From positions 5,861,651-5,925,650 of the forward strand of contig NC_087388.1 in NCBI RefSeq assembly GCF_963675165.1: a stretch of 64,000 nucleotides of DNA. Direction: 5' to 3'. A model generated the notes under the pieces. It had not been told where the DNA came from, did no database searches, and saw nothing but the letters and a program-made list of their open reading frames with translations. How positions within the stretch are numbered: the stretch's first letter is position 1; the number at the start of each line of letters is the position of its first letter. Shown one piece after another: positions 23,460-35,265 of the stretch. The stretch is from Halichondria panicea (lineage: Eukaryota > Porifera > Demospongiae > Suberitida > Halichondriidae). The position numbers and the translations under genes were made by a program.

Positions 23460-23697
23460 GTCGAGTTACATGGTCATGCAAGGCAGAGACAGTTTTAGCA
23501 TTTCTTTCCTTAATGCTTTTACTTATTTGGTTTGTCTTCTTGACCAGTCGAGATTTGCCGACATCTCCTCTGTTTGTTGCTAGCAGTGAAGTTGAGATGG
23601 AGCGTGTGGGGGCGGGTAGTGTGTGGGCATGGAGTGGGTTATGATGGAACAGTGAACAGTGACCGTACAATCCATTGGCTGCTTGAGGAGTATGAAG
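23460..23697 (-). pseudogene. MTIF3 5' fragment, copy 2
   Basis: Reads HAHTLPAPTRSISTSLLATN, then RGDVGKSRLVKKTNQISKSIKE, as in the targeting and linker region of MTIF3 at 8173-9006, then loses similarity within the N-domain. No IF-3 domain follows. A truncated duplicate, not a functional gene. Confidence 0.75.
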
Positions 23698-23709
23698 TTG
23701 TAAAAACAT

Positions 23710-25190
23710 TTTATGAATCTCATTAGTAAGTTTTTCTTTTGAAAATGTACTTTTGAGAGCCCTACTCTTTCATCTGTTATTTTACTCCAAACTTCCATTC
23801 AACCAACTCATCTTTTGAAACACTTGCTAATACAAATCTGCCAAAATTAGTACCCTAAAAACAGAGAAAAATCTGAAAAGTTAACCATGCAGGTAGATCT
23901 ATAATTATTCTTTTTTGCCGCACAAAACTATTCCTACGAATGATTTGAGCTGCTTTAGTGTCGCTGAAAATGGTGTTGACGTCTCTCGTGTCACTGCAGC
24001 TATGTGCAGGAAGGCTATATCTACCTGCTGCATAATTTCGGGTGTGTAAAAACGAAGAGCTAGATCTAGTTGTCAGTTACACACTGCCTTTCCCTGTATG
24101 GATGTTTTTGCGAAGACTAAGCTTAGATAGTAAAAAGATTCGAAACTGCCTTCAACAGCATAAGAAAAATCTGCCCCCGACATGCCACACTAGAATTATT
24201 ACACTGTGTTACTGGAGCTGTCACATGCAGTGGCAGCCTTTTCAATACTAACTTTGTATCTCGCAGTCTTGCATCGGAACGGAACTCTATCATTTCTATG
24301 GGTTTGTTTTTTCGTGCATGGGCTTCCTTCCACCCACGTGTATTCGGCGGTTGGTGCTAATCTGAACTATAGGATGCAGCTTTGCGAAATTGTACAGCAC
24401 TGATGATAAAGTCAGCATGTGCGGAATTTGTCTGCATGCTTTGGTCATGTTATGTTTCAGTCACACCTGAAGTTACCAGCACGATTGTTCATTCTATCTG
24501 CTGTGAGCAATATTTATTGTTAAAACTGATGTGTCTATCTTTTACATACCTACACCTAATAGCTAGCTATATTCTTGCGTGTTCATTAATACAAGAGTTC
24601 GTAGTGATGCGTTTCTAACTGCTTTATTTACTAACTGGTATAACCCTTGATAGGTGTTTCTGGTCACGTGGTTGAGTCCTTATCGTTCTTCCTGTAGATA
24701 TAATTATAGGCTTGTGACAAATTGAGCTTGGTGAGAAGTGAGCCGTTTGCTAGTGTTGCAAATAGGTCTTCAAGTTTATGGGGTATAAAGGGGTATATAC
24801 TGATCAAGCAAGGGGTATACTGATCAAGAGTTGATCTATGACTATAAACAAAAAGTATACATGTATCGTGCAAGAATTGAAAGTTTCATGCTGGGAGGGC
24901 TTTGTAGGGGTTTGTCAAATAAAATTGCCCAGAGGAGAATAATGGAGTAATATGCATGGGTAGTTGCCCGAGTATTATAATTATAGGAAGAAAAATTAAA
25001 TAAGCATGCATGATGGGACAGCCTTATACTTCTGAATAATTAAACTGGCATGCAAGTACATGCGTAGCAGGTATAGGTATTTGCGATTTTATTCTTGCAA
25101 AGTTACGTAAGATAGTAAAATTAATGTTTGATGCTCGCATAATTATTATATTGACTTCCGTTATTTTCAACAATAATAATAATAACAAGA
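23710..25190. other. Intergenic with a reverse transcriptase relic
   Basis: No multi-exon gene recognised. Several unrelated short open frames on the plus strand (24042-24618) have no support. The minus strand at 24664-24873 carries a retrotransposon relic. Confidence 0.4.
24664..24873 (-). pseudogene. Ty3/Gypsy-type reverse transcriptase fragment
   Basis: The frame contains LEDLFATLANGSLLTKLNLS followed by QAY, a diagnostic stretch of Gypsy-type reverse transcriptase around the first catalytic aspartate region (normally TKLDL; here Asn replaces Asp). Both ends are lost. An old, inactive remnant. Confidence 0.65.
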
Positions 25191-28100
25191 CTAAATAAAG
25201 TTTATAGTAAGAATAAAGGTTAAGTAAAAAATAAAAAAGAACATAATAATAATTATATTAATAATAATAAATATTATGAATTTGAGTGAATTTGAGTTAT
25301 GATGTGACTGTCGGCTGTGACGGATTTGAACTGATTTGTTGGTTTTCAGTTTCATGTAATAATTGTAAAAGATTGGCACTAAAAGCCACATGAGAAAGAA
25401 TATAATTAACATTAGCCACATAACAAGTGTTGAGAAGGTTGAATAGGAATACTGGAGTTCTGCTTTCCTTATTACACCACTAGCATTTCGTTTGGGAACA
25501 ACTCCTATGATACACAAATTTGGTGTGTCCAAAAAACTGTTAAAATTGTGATTACAAGCTGTTGTAGCTGTGGATGTTATTGAGCAAAGGCTTGTGAAGG
25601 AGCTAGTTGAGTTTTCCTCATTCTGGCCGTCGATAATATATGTTATGTTTCCCATAATATGTGAGTTGGCTTCAAAGTGAACACCCAAAAAATAATAGCT
25701 ATTTCCGGCAAGTATGATACTGATCGAGAAATTATCATTTTTGATGCAGTACTCCATATAGGTGAACGCCCAAGATCCATTGTGCAAAAAGGATTCGTAT
25801 TCTTTAACATTGTCAAAAACTACCAAAACAAATGGGCATTCTAGATCTGAGCTGTTATAGTTAGCTGATAATTGAATTTGCAACCTCAGAGAGACGTTAT
25901 ATTGTGTGTAGAGCTCATAAATTGGAGTATTTTCTTCTGGAATGAGTATTCCTTCTTCGTATATTGTGGAATTTTCTTTTCTGATATCATCACAATTGCT
26001 AATGTTGAAGTAAATTGGGATAATCTGAGTATTTGGGATCTCAGTGAGTGTTAGTTGTAGTACATTACCTCCGATCAGAGCTATAGGTAGTATAGATGGC
26101 TGGATAAGCTGAGTGATATGTACCGAGCCTTCATACACTCTGGGATTTGTTTCAGCATAGATTAGGGTGAAAAATAATGCTGCAAAGCATATTATCCCCA
26201 AAAAGAAAAAAAATCTGGATAGTCTTAGAGAGCTTCTTTGAGAGCTTTGTTCAGAGAATAATACCTGTAGTAAATGTTAGAACTTAAGGTATAGGCTAGC
26301 TAAGAAATGGACTGCATGCGTGCATCCAATAGCTATTTTACCTTGGAAATTACCTTCCCCCAATGATTGTCAACAATACTGATCAGGCATCCAGCACACA
26401 GGGTTTTTGCTGTTGAGGATACGGTATTCTGCAATGCATGTATGTACATAAATTATAGCTACATGTTATGAATTAGTATACACTGATGTAACTACATGCA
26501 TATATAGGTACTCATGGCATGCACTGATCTGAAAGCATGCACGACATCCTTAAGTGTATTGCACATACTAAACTTGGCACCTGTTTACCTGGTGTTCTTC
26601 ATGGGGTTGAGAATCATTACTTATAAGGGTTGTTTGGGAGTCTGAATCATCAGGTTGTGTGTGGAGATTGTTAATAGCTTCTGAATCTTGTTGTGAGGCG
26701 GGAGGCTGTTGGTTGCAATTGGTGATATATGCGGGAGGACGAATATATGGTAAATTGTATCTGGGAGGACCATTTTCATTTGATTCTAAGTAAGTTGGAA
26801 CAGTCGATAGCCTGGTACTTTCACTGTACTCCGGTGGATTATTAGTCTCATCATCATTATCATCATCAAGCTTGGACTTTAAAACAGGAGGTGGTGTATA
26901 ATGTTGACTTGGCTCTGAATTATCACTCCGAAGATTTCTTGATCTTATGGTAGAGCCATGCCTTTCAACCCGACTTTGATCTGTGTACATAATATAAGCG
27001 AATGCATTACACTCCAAGTGATACATGAATAGTGTGTGTACATTTAACAACCTACGGGATAATGTAGATATTGATGAGAGATCTTCCTTTGTAGAAGATA
27101 CATCCGGTACTAACTTCAAATTGTCCCCTTGGGGGCTGGTAGATTCATCTGTGAGCACAACACACATGCATGTTTAAAATCAAACGGTCTGTATTGTTAT
27201 ATATGCTTTACCTGCGCTGGATGACATATTTGAGTCACTGCTTGTCCTGTATATGGGTTCGTCTGACTGAAAAACTTCGGTGCTGATTATTGGGATGTTG
27301 GCAAATATTTCATCACACTCGACCAACACTCTCAAAACTTCTTGATGTTGCTTTTGATCTGCAATGTTAAAGGCAGTTAATCCAACGTTATTTCTAGCAT
27401 TGACATCACTGAGCTCAAGAAGATATTCCGCAGCTCCTCTGTTGTTGAATCGAGCAGCTGTGTGCAGAGGTGTGTCTCCATCCTCATTCACAACTGAGAC
27501 ATTATGGCGGTGTGTTTCGACCAATTGGGTGACTAAGAGTTCCCACTTTGACCAATCCCAGCGACAAGCAAGATGGAGGAGGGTCATTCCATCACTGTCC
27601 CTGATTGAACTCACATCAACTGTCGGATCAAGCCCTATCAGTGAGGCTAAGGCAGAAGTCGGGTCACCACCATCTTGGCCAAACGCTTTTAGCAGCTTCT
27701 TTGTTGAATCACCTTCTGCCTGTAAAGTTTAAGCGCTAGAATACATATACATTGTTTAGAAGTACAGCTAGCTGCATTAGAATATAAAACAAGGTACTTA
27801 TGTACCACTTCAGTATGTACAAGTCTAGTGAATATAGTTATTACCTTCAATATTACTTGTTGACCAATTTTGACCTCAATGAATGCATTTTCTTTCAGGT
27901 GCTGCATTTGTTCAGGACTCAACTGGCTGTAAACATGCCTAAAATAAGCTGGAACTCTAAACACCAGCTCTGTACAGCCTTCTTGAACATGCTTCAAATT
28001 CAGAACTTGGTGTGGTAGTAGTTGTCCCCAGCAATTCACAAAAACTAACTTCAATTTTTGAATTTGATCGAAGGTGATTGCATCAAAGTCAACATCGATC

Positions 28101-31100
28101 TTACATGTTATCTCCACTGATTCAATGTGAGACGGTTGAGGGCCAAAGTCATCAACAAATAGAAAACATCGTCGATTAATATATTGCTGAAAGAAATGCT
28201 CATATCTCACTAAAGATGGATCATTTTTATTCGAGAAAAGAAATTCTTCTCGTATTGCGGAAATGAGTGAATAATTGAACCAAGAGCAGAAATTATTCTG
28301 TAAGTAGTCAGACAATTCGCTAAAACTGGTAACATCACGGATCAGAATCTCTTCAGAAGGTTTGCGATAAATTTTGTTGAAATACGATCCTTGTGGTGTT
28401 AAAAGTGCCTGGACGTACTGCTTCACTTTAGTAATGTCATATTGTTTTTCCAGATTCGTAATCGTGTTTGTGAGTAAGCTACAAAACTTCGAATGAATGT
28501 TTTGTGTTTCATTATGTAGGGCTGTCTTGAACGTACTATAAGAGATTTCTGTGGATGATACTCTGTTTTCACTACAAGGAGTGTCACGAGTGAATCTTTT
28601 AATTTGAGGTGGCTTGGAGCTTAAACACTTATCCCTGCCAGTGACATGACCCAAGATGGTACACTTTCCACAGCCGCATTGGAAGTTAAAAAATGTCCGA
28701 TCTGTATTAGAATCAGAAGCCGTGAGTGATTCGATTCCAGATGAGCTTGTACTGACAGATCTCGGTGTTAATTCTCCACCTGCTTGATCTTCGTAGTCCA
28801 CTGTGGCAGAATGCATCTTGTCATATTAAGCGAATGGAGGCACATGCAATAAAATCTCACTATAATTGTAAGTGGTACCAAGGGCGTATAAAGAGAAGAG
28901 AGCATGCAACTACAATCTATCATATTATAAATGGACGGAGGCGTATGTCTAAAATACACAAAATTTATTGCATGTGCACTTTATACTCTTCGTCTATTCC
29001 CTAGTGGGCGGTTGGCTAAATACCTGCTGACTCATCAATAATATGACGCATGTATACACAGTATACATTACGAGTTGCATGCGCCCTCTCTCTTCTTATA
29101 TATAGGCCCTTGATGATTAATTTATAGTTGCACTTACTGGTTGCAACAATCCTCTGTGGTTCTACTGGAACTTCAGTTTCTGCATGCAATTGCAATACAA
29201 AAACTCATACACAATTTATAGCGTAAACTGTAGCTATAATAATACTGCATATGAATTACACCATGAGTTCAGTACGCAACTCCAATAGTATATAGAATGC
29301 CAAATAGGTCTAAAATACATCCCACTCATTCGGATGTCCCACATGCTACATCAATCTTTACCCGCGGCCATGCCCAACTAAGAACAGTTTTATATACAGT
29401 ATTATCAAATAGGATTGAGGAGAGGGTAGCCGATAGATGTCAAGTAGCCGATAGATGTCAAGTAGCCGATAGATGTCAAGTAGTGTATACGTGGGTAGTA
29501 GTGTGGGACACCCAAATGAGTGGGATGTGTTTTTTTGGCGTTCCATACAATAGACTGTACACAAAAGGTATTCAGTCTGCCTAAGACCCCCATTATTTGC
29601 AAGACAAGACAACATACCACAAATATTTCATAAGGATGACATCATAAAACAGTGTTTCATATAGCCTTGATTCCAGGCCGCAAAGAGAAAGGCAGCCTGG
29701 TATACCTATGCGCATGCGCGAAATAGTTGACAGCAATTTCATCATAATTATACAAATTCTAAAAAAAACGGACAAAGTTACAAAAAGGAAGAATACGTAT
29801 GACAATGTGACCACAATGGCAGCTTTCAGAGACACTTAATCAAAGTAGAATAATTATGCTGCAGCAGTGTTGCTTCTTTTAGCTCTGTTTATCAAAGAGA
29901 GAGTTCAAGAAGGCCTCCCAAACAGCTAGAGCTGCCAGCTGGGAAGAGTGGTGCATGGACTCTTTAATACATCAGTAGATCTTGAGTGAATAACTTCCTG
30001 AGTGTCAAGCACGTTAAAGCTCATTAAAAGCTTTCAGGAATGATCATTAGCTTCTTTATCTTCAGCAATGACTATCTTGTCGAACATAAAGGCAAGATTT
30101 GGTAGCAGAAGACTTGCCTGGTCCATATTACCACAGCCTCATCAGGGGACCCACAGGAACACATCATGCCTTTCCTATAACATCTGTAGACTTACAGTGT
30201 AGGGTGTCGTTAAGTAGAGACTTGGCTTAATACAATAAAGGGGGTAAGAACTCAGTCGTCTCTTTGCACAATACTTCTAAATAAGTTCTATGTAACGGAC
30301 TGTAACTTCAGAATACAAACAGTATACGGTTTATTTTACTGACAGTATCCACAAATACACGGACTACCCCGGCCCTTTTTGGGGTAATGTACGCGCATGC
30401 GCCAGTGGCGTAGCTAGGATTTTGGGAAGGGCAGGGCTCAAATCCGTTGAGCAGGGCCAGAGCAGGCGCTGAATAGCAGCAGTAAGCATGCGCAGTAGAT
30501 GGCCCTGCCTACATTTACATTTCCATTGAATGACATCATTCTAGTAACTACGCATTTGGAGTTGATGAAGCACAAAAGGGGGGGGCTCTAGCCCCGTCAG
30601 CCCCCCTCTGCCTATGCCACTGTGTGCCTACTAGGTATAACAGGCCGCCTTTTTCTTCGTGGCTGGAATCGAGGCTATGTTTCATAATGATACCCCGAAA
30701 ACTCTACCAGATTGTAGTGAAGGGTGATTTTTTTCTAAATTTCCAAAGCTCATAACACTGAACTCGAACTTGTTTCTAGGAGATGAATTAGGAATGTGTT
30801 GACTCAGCAAGTTTAAGATTAGTGTGAGCAAAAAGTCAAAGTTAAGCTCTTTCTGAATAGTCTTTGTGGTTGGTGGAACTCATGGCTAGCTGCATATCTC
30901 CAGATGTGAAAGGAACCATGCAGTGACTGCCAGTCTCTAACGTATCAACTAGTGCATCTGATGCATGTGATGCTTTGCAGCAAGCTAGAAGGCTTGAAGT
31001 CATTCACGATGTGTTCTATGCTATTGCCAAATTGTGTATTAATGTCAAAGTTTGTGTAACTGCTTTGCAAACACGTTCATTTGTATGGCATTTACCTTAT

Positions 31101-32804
31101 TTAAACCAATTTTTAGCTTGCTACATTGATGGTGAACAGCTTGCTCAAAAAGTCAATGTATTTATTGTATGTTAACCTGCATGTCTTCTTGATACATATT
31201 TCAACTATCAGAAACAAAGAAAAACGGTATATGCAGCTGTTTGCATAGACCTTGCTAAATCAGCTCATTGCATTACCATGCACAAAACCATAAAATCACC
31301 ATACAATGTTGCTATGCAAACAACATGTAGTCCTAAGCAATGATGGCTTCTAGCACTTGTATGGTACTTTTAAGGCTACAAAAATGGCTAATGCGAGACC
31401 CTCGAAAATTACCCGGTATATATATATAAGGTGGTATCAAGTAAATGCTCTATCTACTCTTGGTGGTATGGAAACTCGTGAGGATCTGAAGTGGAGAATG
31501 AGCTGGGACTAGCTTGCATGCATATGCCAGCAGATAATTATGATATACATGTATAGCTACTAATCTGTCCACTGAATGTATGGAAAGCAATGTGAAGGCT
31601 GAAGAAACTGTTAGTACTGCAAAGGACCTCAAACACTGACAGATCACAAAAGATAGTTTAAGCCTGCTGCTTATACGAGAAATGTGAAATATGTTCGGAC
31701 TTGTTGGTCAAAACCGATATACCACAGTGAGCAATCAGCTTCTTTAGCGTAAACATTTTTCGTTCAGCATGCAAGTCTCAGCACAAGGTGTTGATAGACC
31801 ATTCTCTCCACTTCAAATCCTCCCGGTTCTATGAGTTTCCAATAGTCTAGTTCTAGAAGCCACCATTGCTCACTTTTACATGTACATGTCTAGCATAGCA
31901 ACATTGTATGGTTTTGTGGTAATGCAGTGAATGGTTTTGCAAGGTCTGTGCAAACAGCTGTATTCATGAGCAACTTGTAGCACTTCTTCCTGTCTTGGTT
32001 GGGGTCTTAGGGCAGACTGATTGTCTGACCTAGGCACAGATACTCACTATTGTAACTGCAACTAGTATAGGACTATGTTATTCCAGGAGCCCATGCAGAA
32101 GGAGCAGCTGACTACGGGGATCACGTTTTGTAAGTGGCTATATACGGCTGCATTTCCATATAATTATGTGCAGAGTCACTAAGTGGTTGAATCCCTACAC
32201 GTGTTATACCGCAATACAGGGCTGTGGTTTGTAAGCACTTAGTCGCTTGCATAAAATTACGAAACATGATCCCCGAGGTGTAAAAATTACGAAACATAAT
32301 CCCTGAGTGTACGTTGAAGTTTAAACTTCAATGCAACGTACACTCAGGGATCATGTTAGCCGCTCCTTCTCATAATTTATTTATGGGCTCCTGGGCCTTT
32401 CCTACTGGCAGTTGTAAATGAATAACATTAGTGATAATTATGAATAAACTCTAGATTACACACATACCTGCTGAGTTTGTTTGATCCACAGCTTCTAACT
32501 CCTTGTACTTATCTGTAAGCGCTGAGATGAGGTCGTCATCATGTCGCTCATTCCTTTCCCGAAGTATTGTAATGAATTTATCATAAGTTCCCGGAAAACT
32601 TTTGACTTTTGCCTGCAATTCTAGTACTAGCATCCTGGCTTTTGCCGTGTTTGTCTTGTCAAGCTGGATTTCCTGATTTGTTTCTTCTGATATCAGATGG
32701 TTTTGAAACAAAACTCCAGCGTATCCTCTAGGATCTGAAGCGAAGTGAGTAACTAGCTGCTCGTTGCAGCTCACCAATACAACGTTACCAATATTTGTTG
32801 TCAT
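25191..32804 (-). CDS. Gene C: type-2 CARD, CGKC domain, ankyrin repeats, triple PPxY, two-helix membrane protein
   Basis: Exons 32804-32468, 29179-29138, 28800-27845, 27719-27212, 27148-27056, 26980-26589, 26428-26354 and 26264-25191 join in phase to about 1158 aa. The CARD-like first exon (NEQLVTHFASDP, TAKARMLVLELQAKVK) is of the type in gene D, not A/B. Then a 14-codon linker exon, the CGKC domain (FQCGCGKCTILG), three ankyrin repeats, a linker with three PPxY motifs (NPPEYS, GPPRYN, RPPAYI), a short exon (donor at 26353, or alternatively 26341), helix 1 (FFFFLGIICFAALFFTLIYA), ectodomain (VVFDN, SYYFLG, LCIIGVVP) and helix 2 (LVMWLMLIIFFLMWLLVPIF). The frame continues past the position where B stops into an Ile/Phe-rich extension. 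Intron 1 is 3.3 kb and full of transposons. Confidence 0.82.
29291..29547. mobile_element. Inverted-repeat MITE in gene C intron 1
   Basis: Left end TATAGAATGCC with ACATCCCACTCATTCGG; right end is the inverse (CCAAATGAGTGGGATGTG, then GGCGTTCCATA). A three-unit 18 bp tandem repeat lies within it. Confidence 0.65.
29427..29480. repeat. 18 bp tandem repeat, three perfect units
   Basis: Unit TAGCCGATAGATGTCAAG repeated at 29427, 29445 and 29463. Contiguous units without spacers, so not a CRISPR. Confidence 0.9.
29662..30677. mobile_element. TAGCCTTGA/TCGAGGCTA element, 1016 bp, Mutator-like
   Basis: Termini TAGCCTTGATTCCAGGCCGC and the inverse ending GGAATCGAGGCTA. Flanks 29653-29661 and 30678-30686 are both TGTTTCATA, a perfect 9 bp target duplication. 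No transposase frame is visible, so it is non-autonomous. It contains a second element at 30403-30622. Confidence 0.8.
30403..30622. mobile_element. Nested CAGTGGCGTAG element, 220 bp
   Basis: Ends CAGTGGCGTAGCTAGG and CTATGCCACTG are inverted, a terminus type common in animal hAT-like MITEs. No clear target duplication. Lies inside the 1016 bp element, so it is younger. Confidence 0.55.
31234..31960. mobile_element. Long inverted-repeat element (relative of 58230-58773)
   Basis: Left arm CAGCTGTTTGCATAGACC and right arm GGTCTGTGCAAACAGCTG, with further inverted similarity inward (CATACAATGTTGCTA and its complement). Non-coding; located in gene C intron 1. Confidence 0.6.
32084..32396. mobile_element. 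MITE with CCAGGAGCCCAT termini and internal hairpin
   Basis: Termini CCAGGAGCCCATG and ATGGGCTCCTGG are inverted. A strong inner hairpin at about 32294-32357 (ATCCCTGAGTGTACGTTG and complement) lies within. In gene C intron 1, close to the first exon. Confidence 0.6.
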
Positions 32805-35265
32805 TTTGCACCTCTCACAGACCTGCCATGCAAATGAAGCATTCTTATACCAATGTTGTCTTAATATTAATAACTTACTTATACATGCAGTCTTTGCCAG
32901 AGTGTAGATCGATATATAGAGATTCTAAGTTGCAGCAGCTAATCTCTCTAATGCTTCATGCACACTGGCACCAAATTCTTACTAGTATATCCCCAAAAAG
33001 AGCTGTATTATAGTTTCTCATTACACTTCACAGGGTAGAAGATCTATGTAAGTTAAGGTCACATGCATGTCAGTTTTATGTATGCAGCCATGCATGAGAT
33101 TGAGTGACCACTGTCCCACACACATGCATGCACTGCACATACCTGTTGCATAAAAAGGCTCCATAATTATGGCACAATTCAATTAAGACATATAAGCCTA
33201 GCTGACAACGTCCATTCCAATCGGATTGTTCGATTCTTAGAAATTTTTGGAACTTCTGTACATGCTCTTTGAATAGAGACATCAGTTGAGGTGGGGTCAA
33301 AGTTTACTCTGAGGTGCTTGTAAAAACCGAAACATGATGTATGCATGACTGTGCAGATATAGTTGCTACACTACAGCAACATACCAAATGCCAAATGCCC
33401 ACCTGGGCTGATTTAATTAAAAATTTAATTAATAAATTAAAAATTAATAACAAAAACGACATTTATTAGCTAAACATGCACAAACACAACTCCCTCATAT
33501 AGCCGCTATGAATATTATTCTCAGACCTAGTCTACAACGCCAACAGCTAGTATTTCAGGGAGTTATAGCAGCACAATCAATGTGTGTACATACAGGTACT
33601 CACACATCTCTGTATGCTGGCTGAGTTACCTGCATGGAGGCTTGAGTGGTACAAAAGTTGTTTGATTGGACAGATAAATGTTAGGACAGGAGGGTTGTGT
33701 ATGGTATTATAAGAGCTATAGTTACTTAATGATCATGAGATCATGAATAATTTTGGTCCAATAGTCAGATTATTACACTACTTCAGGCCCTCTGCTATAA
33801 GATTGGGAGTGGGGCTCATTCTCATGCACAAAGCTTAGTATTGTTCACTTTTTGTCAAGCATCATGTCTGAGTCAGCAGAGTACAAAGCATTCAAGGACT
33901 GTCACAGCAACCTTGTTACTTGCACCACACAGTCTCCTAAAGATGTCAGCACTTCCTTTTGAGATCCTAGCACCGAACGATCTGCCTTGATCGCACTGTT
34001 CTTGATTTCGTCTCTGTAATGCATCATTGAGTTTTTGTACAACAGCCTTCGTAAAACTATGGAGTCCAATCAGATTGTTCAATTTCTGTACACACTTTTT
34101 GAATACAGTATAGACTCTCGCTATTCTGGCTCTCTAAAGTATGGCCACTTCGATATACCGGTCATTTGGTTTGGCACGGATTGCTATAGCTCCTAATTGT
34201 ATGCAGTTGCTAGGATATGCCCATGCAGTGGTACCACTGTGATAATTCCCTCTGATATTTCTCCAGACATAATTATTTGGTAACAATAAAGACAGCATTG
34301 CTGTTTATACGAATAAAGATCAAATAGTTTGATACCATCAGGCATGCATGTACAGCACAAATAACTCCATATCGAAATAACAATAGAACATAAAATGAGT
34401 GGGCATATTTGTAGAGTGGGATGTCATTTTCAAATTCAATGGACATCAAAGGAAGGCGAATATTTCCTGCCATATATATGTAAACTACTTTGTTGCTTTG
34501 AAAACGTATATATAGAAACCAGCATAGAAACCCTTGTTGCATATAGACCTATACATTAGTTTTGTTTGCAGTTGGTGAACGATACAGTATTGTGTATATA
34601 TTTTGTGGGTATTAATGTTCGCGGTTCGCTGATTAAGCATATACCGTGAACATTTATGCCCACAAATTTAATATTGCATGCATGCTGCAGAAAGGCTGCT
34701 ATTCTGTGAAAATCTTTCTAACGGTTAATCTGCGAAAATTGATATATACCCGAAATATACCCGCTAACGGTATGTAATACTGCATGGAACCATCCATGCA
34801 TGTATGCTGCATAGCAAACTTCCCACAGGAACCATAAATATCTTAGAAAGAGTCCCTATATAAAAGCAATCTTTTGCAGTTTTGGGTGGAGGTCTCAAAG
34901 GTCAGCATATTGCAGTCTGGACAAGTGACCTTTTTGATATATGAAGCAAATGAGTTTCAAGGCAACAAAGTAGAAGTTACATAATTTCATGTACAACTAA
35001 TAGCTACATAATAATATTATTATTGTAAAAATTAAACAAAAATGTATACAAATCACTGAAACTAATTATTGATGTTCGAACATACAATGCGCATGAAATA
35101 ATTATTATGGCATGGGTATTGGCCAATCCTGTACTGTAAGGTAGGGTCATTGATTTTCCTTAAAAGCAACTCCTACCAGTGCCTGCATGAGCGCATGTAA
35201 AACTGGATGTTGAATTCAAAATAACAGAGTTCACAATTTACTGAAACTGCAACTTTGGAATCAGT
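32805..35265. other. Intergenic upstream of gene C
   Basis: Contains the dispersed duplicate 32880-33325, an AT-only run near 33415-33465 and the rearranged CARD relic at 33864-34065. A diverged foldback near 34610-34770 (GGGTATTAATGTTCGCGG and related) is probable. No other gene recognised. Confidence 0.45.
33864..34065. pseudogene. Rearranged CARD relic with internal inversion
   Basis: 33864-33981 reads on the plus strand as the start of the gene A-type CARD (MSESAEYKAFKDCHSN, QSPKDVS) and then loses frame. From 33982 to 34065 the sequence is the reverse complement of the CARD exon's end (FTKAVVQKLNDALQRRNQ on the minus strand). The middle of the exon, including the DKARR helix, is missing. 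A dead fragment. Confidence 0.8.

Noticed and set aside
29427..29480. Possible CRISPR-like repeat
   Set aside because: Three 18 bp units are directly adjacent without spacers, in a eukaryotic intron; an ordinary tandem repeat within a MITE.
30975..31175. 66-codon plus-strand frame in gene C intron 1
   Set aside because: In transposon-rich intronic DNA; no motif, no neighbouring exon in phase.
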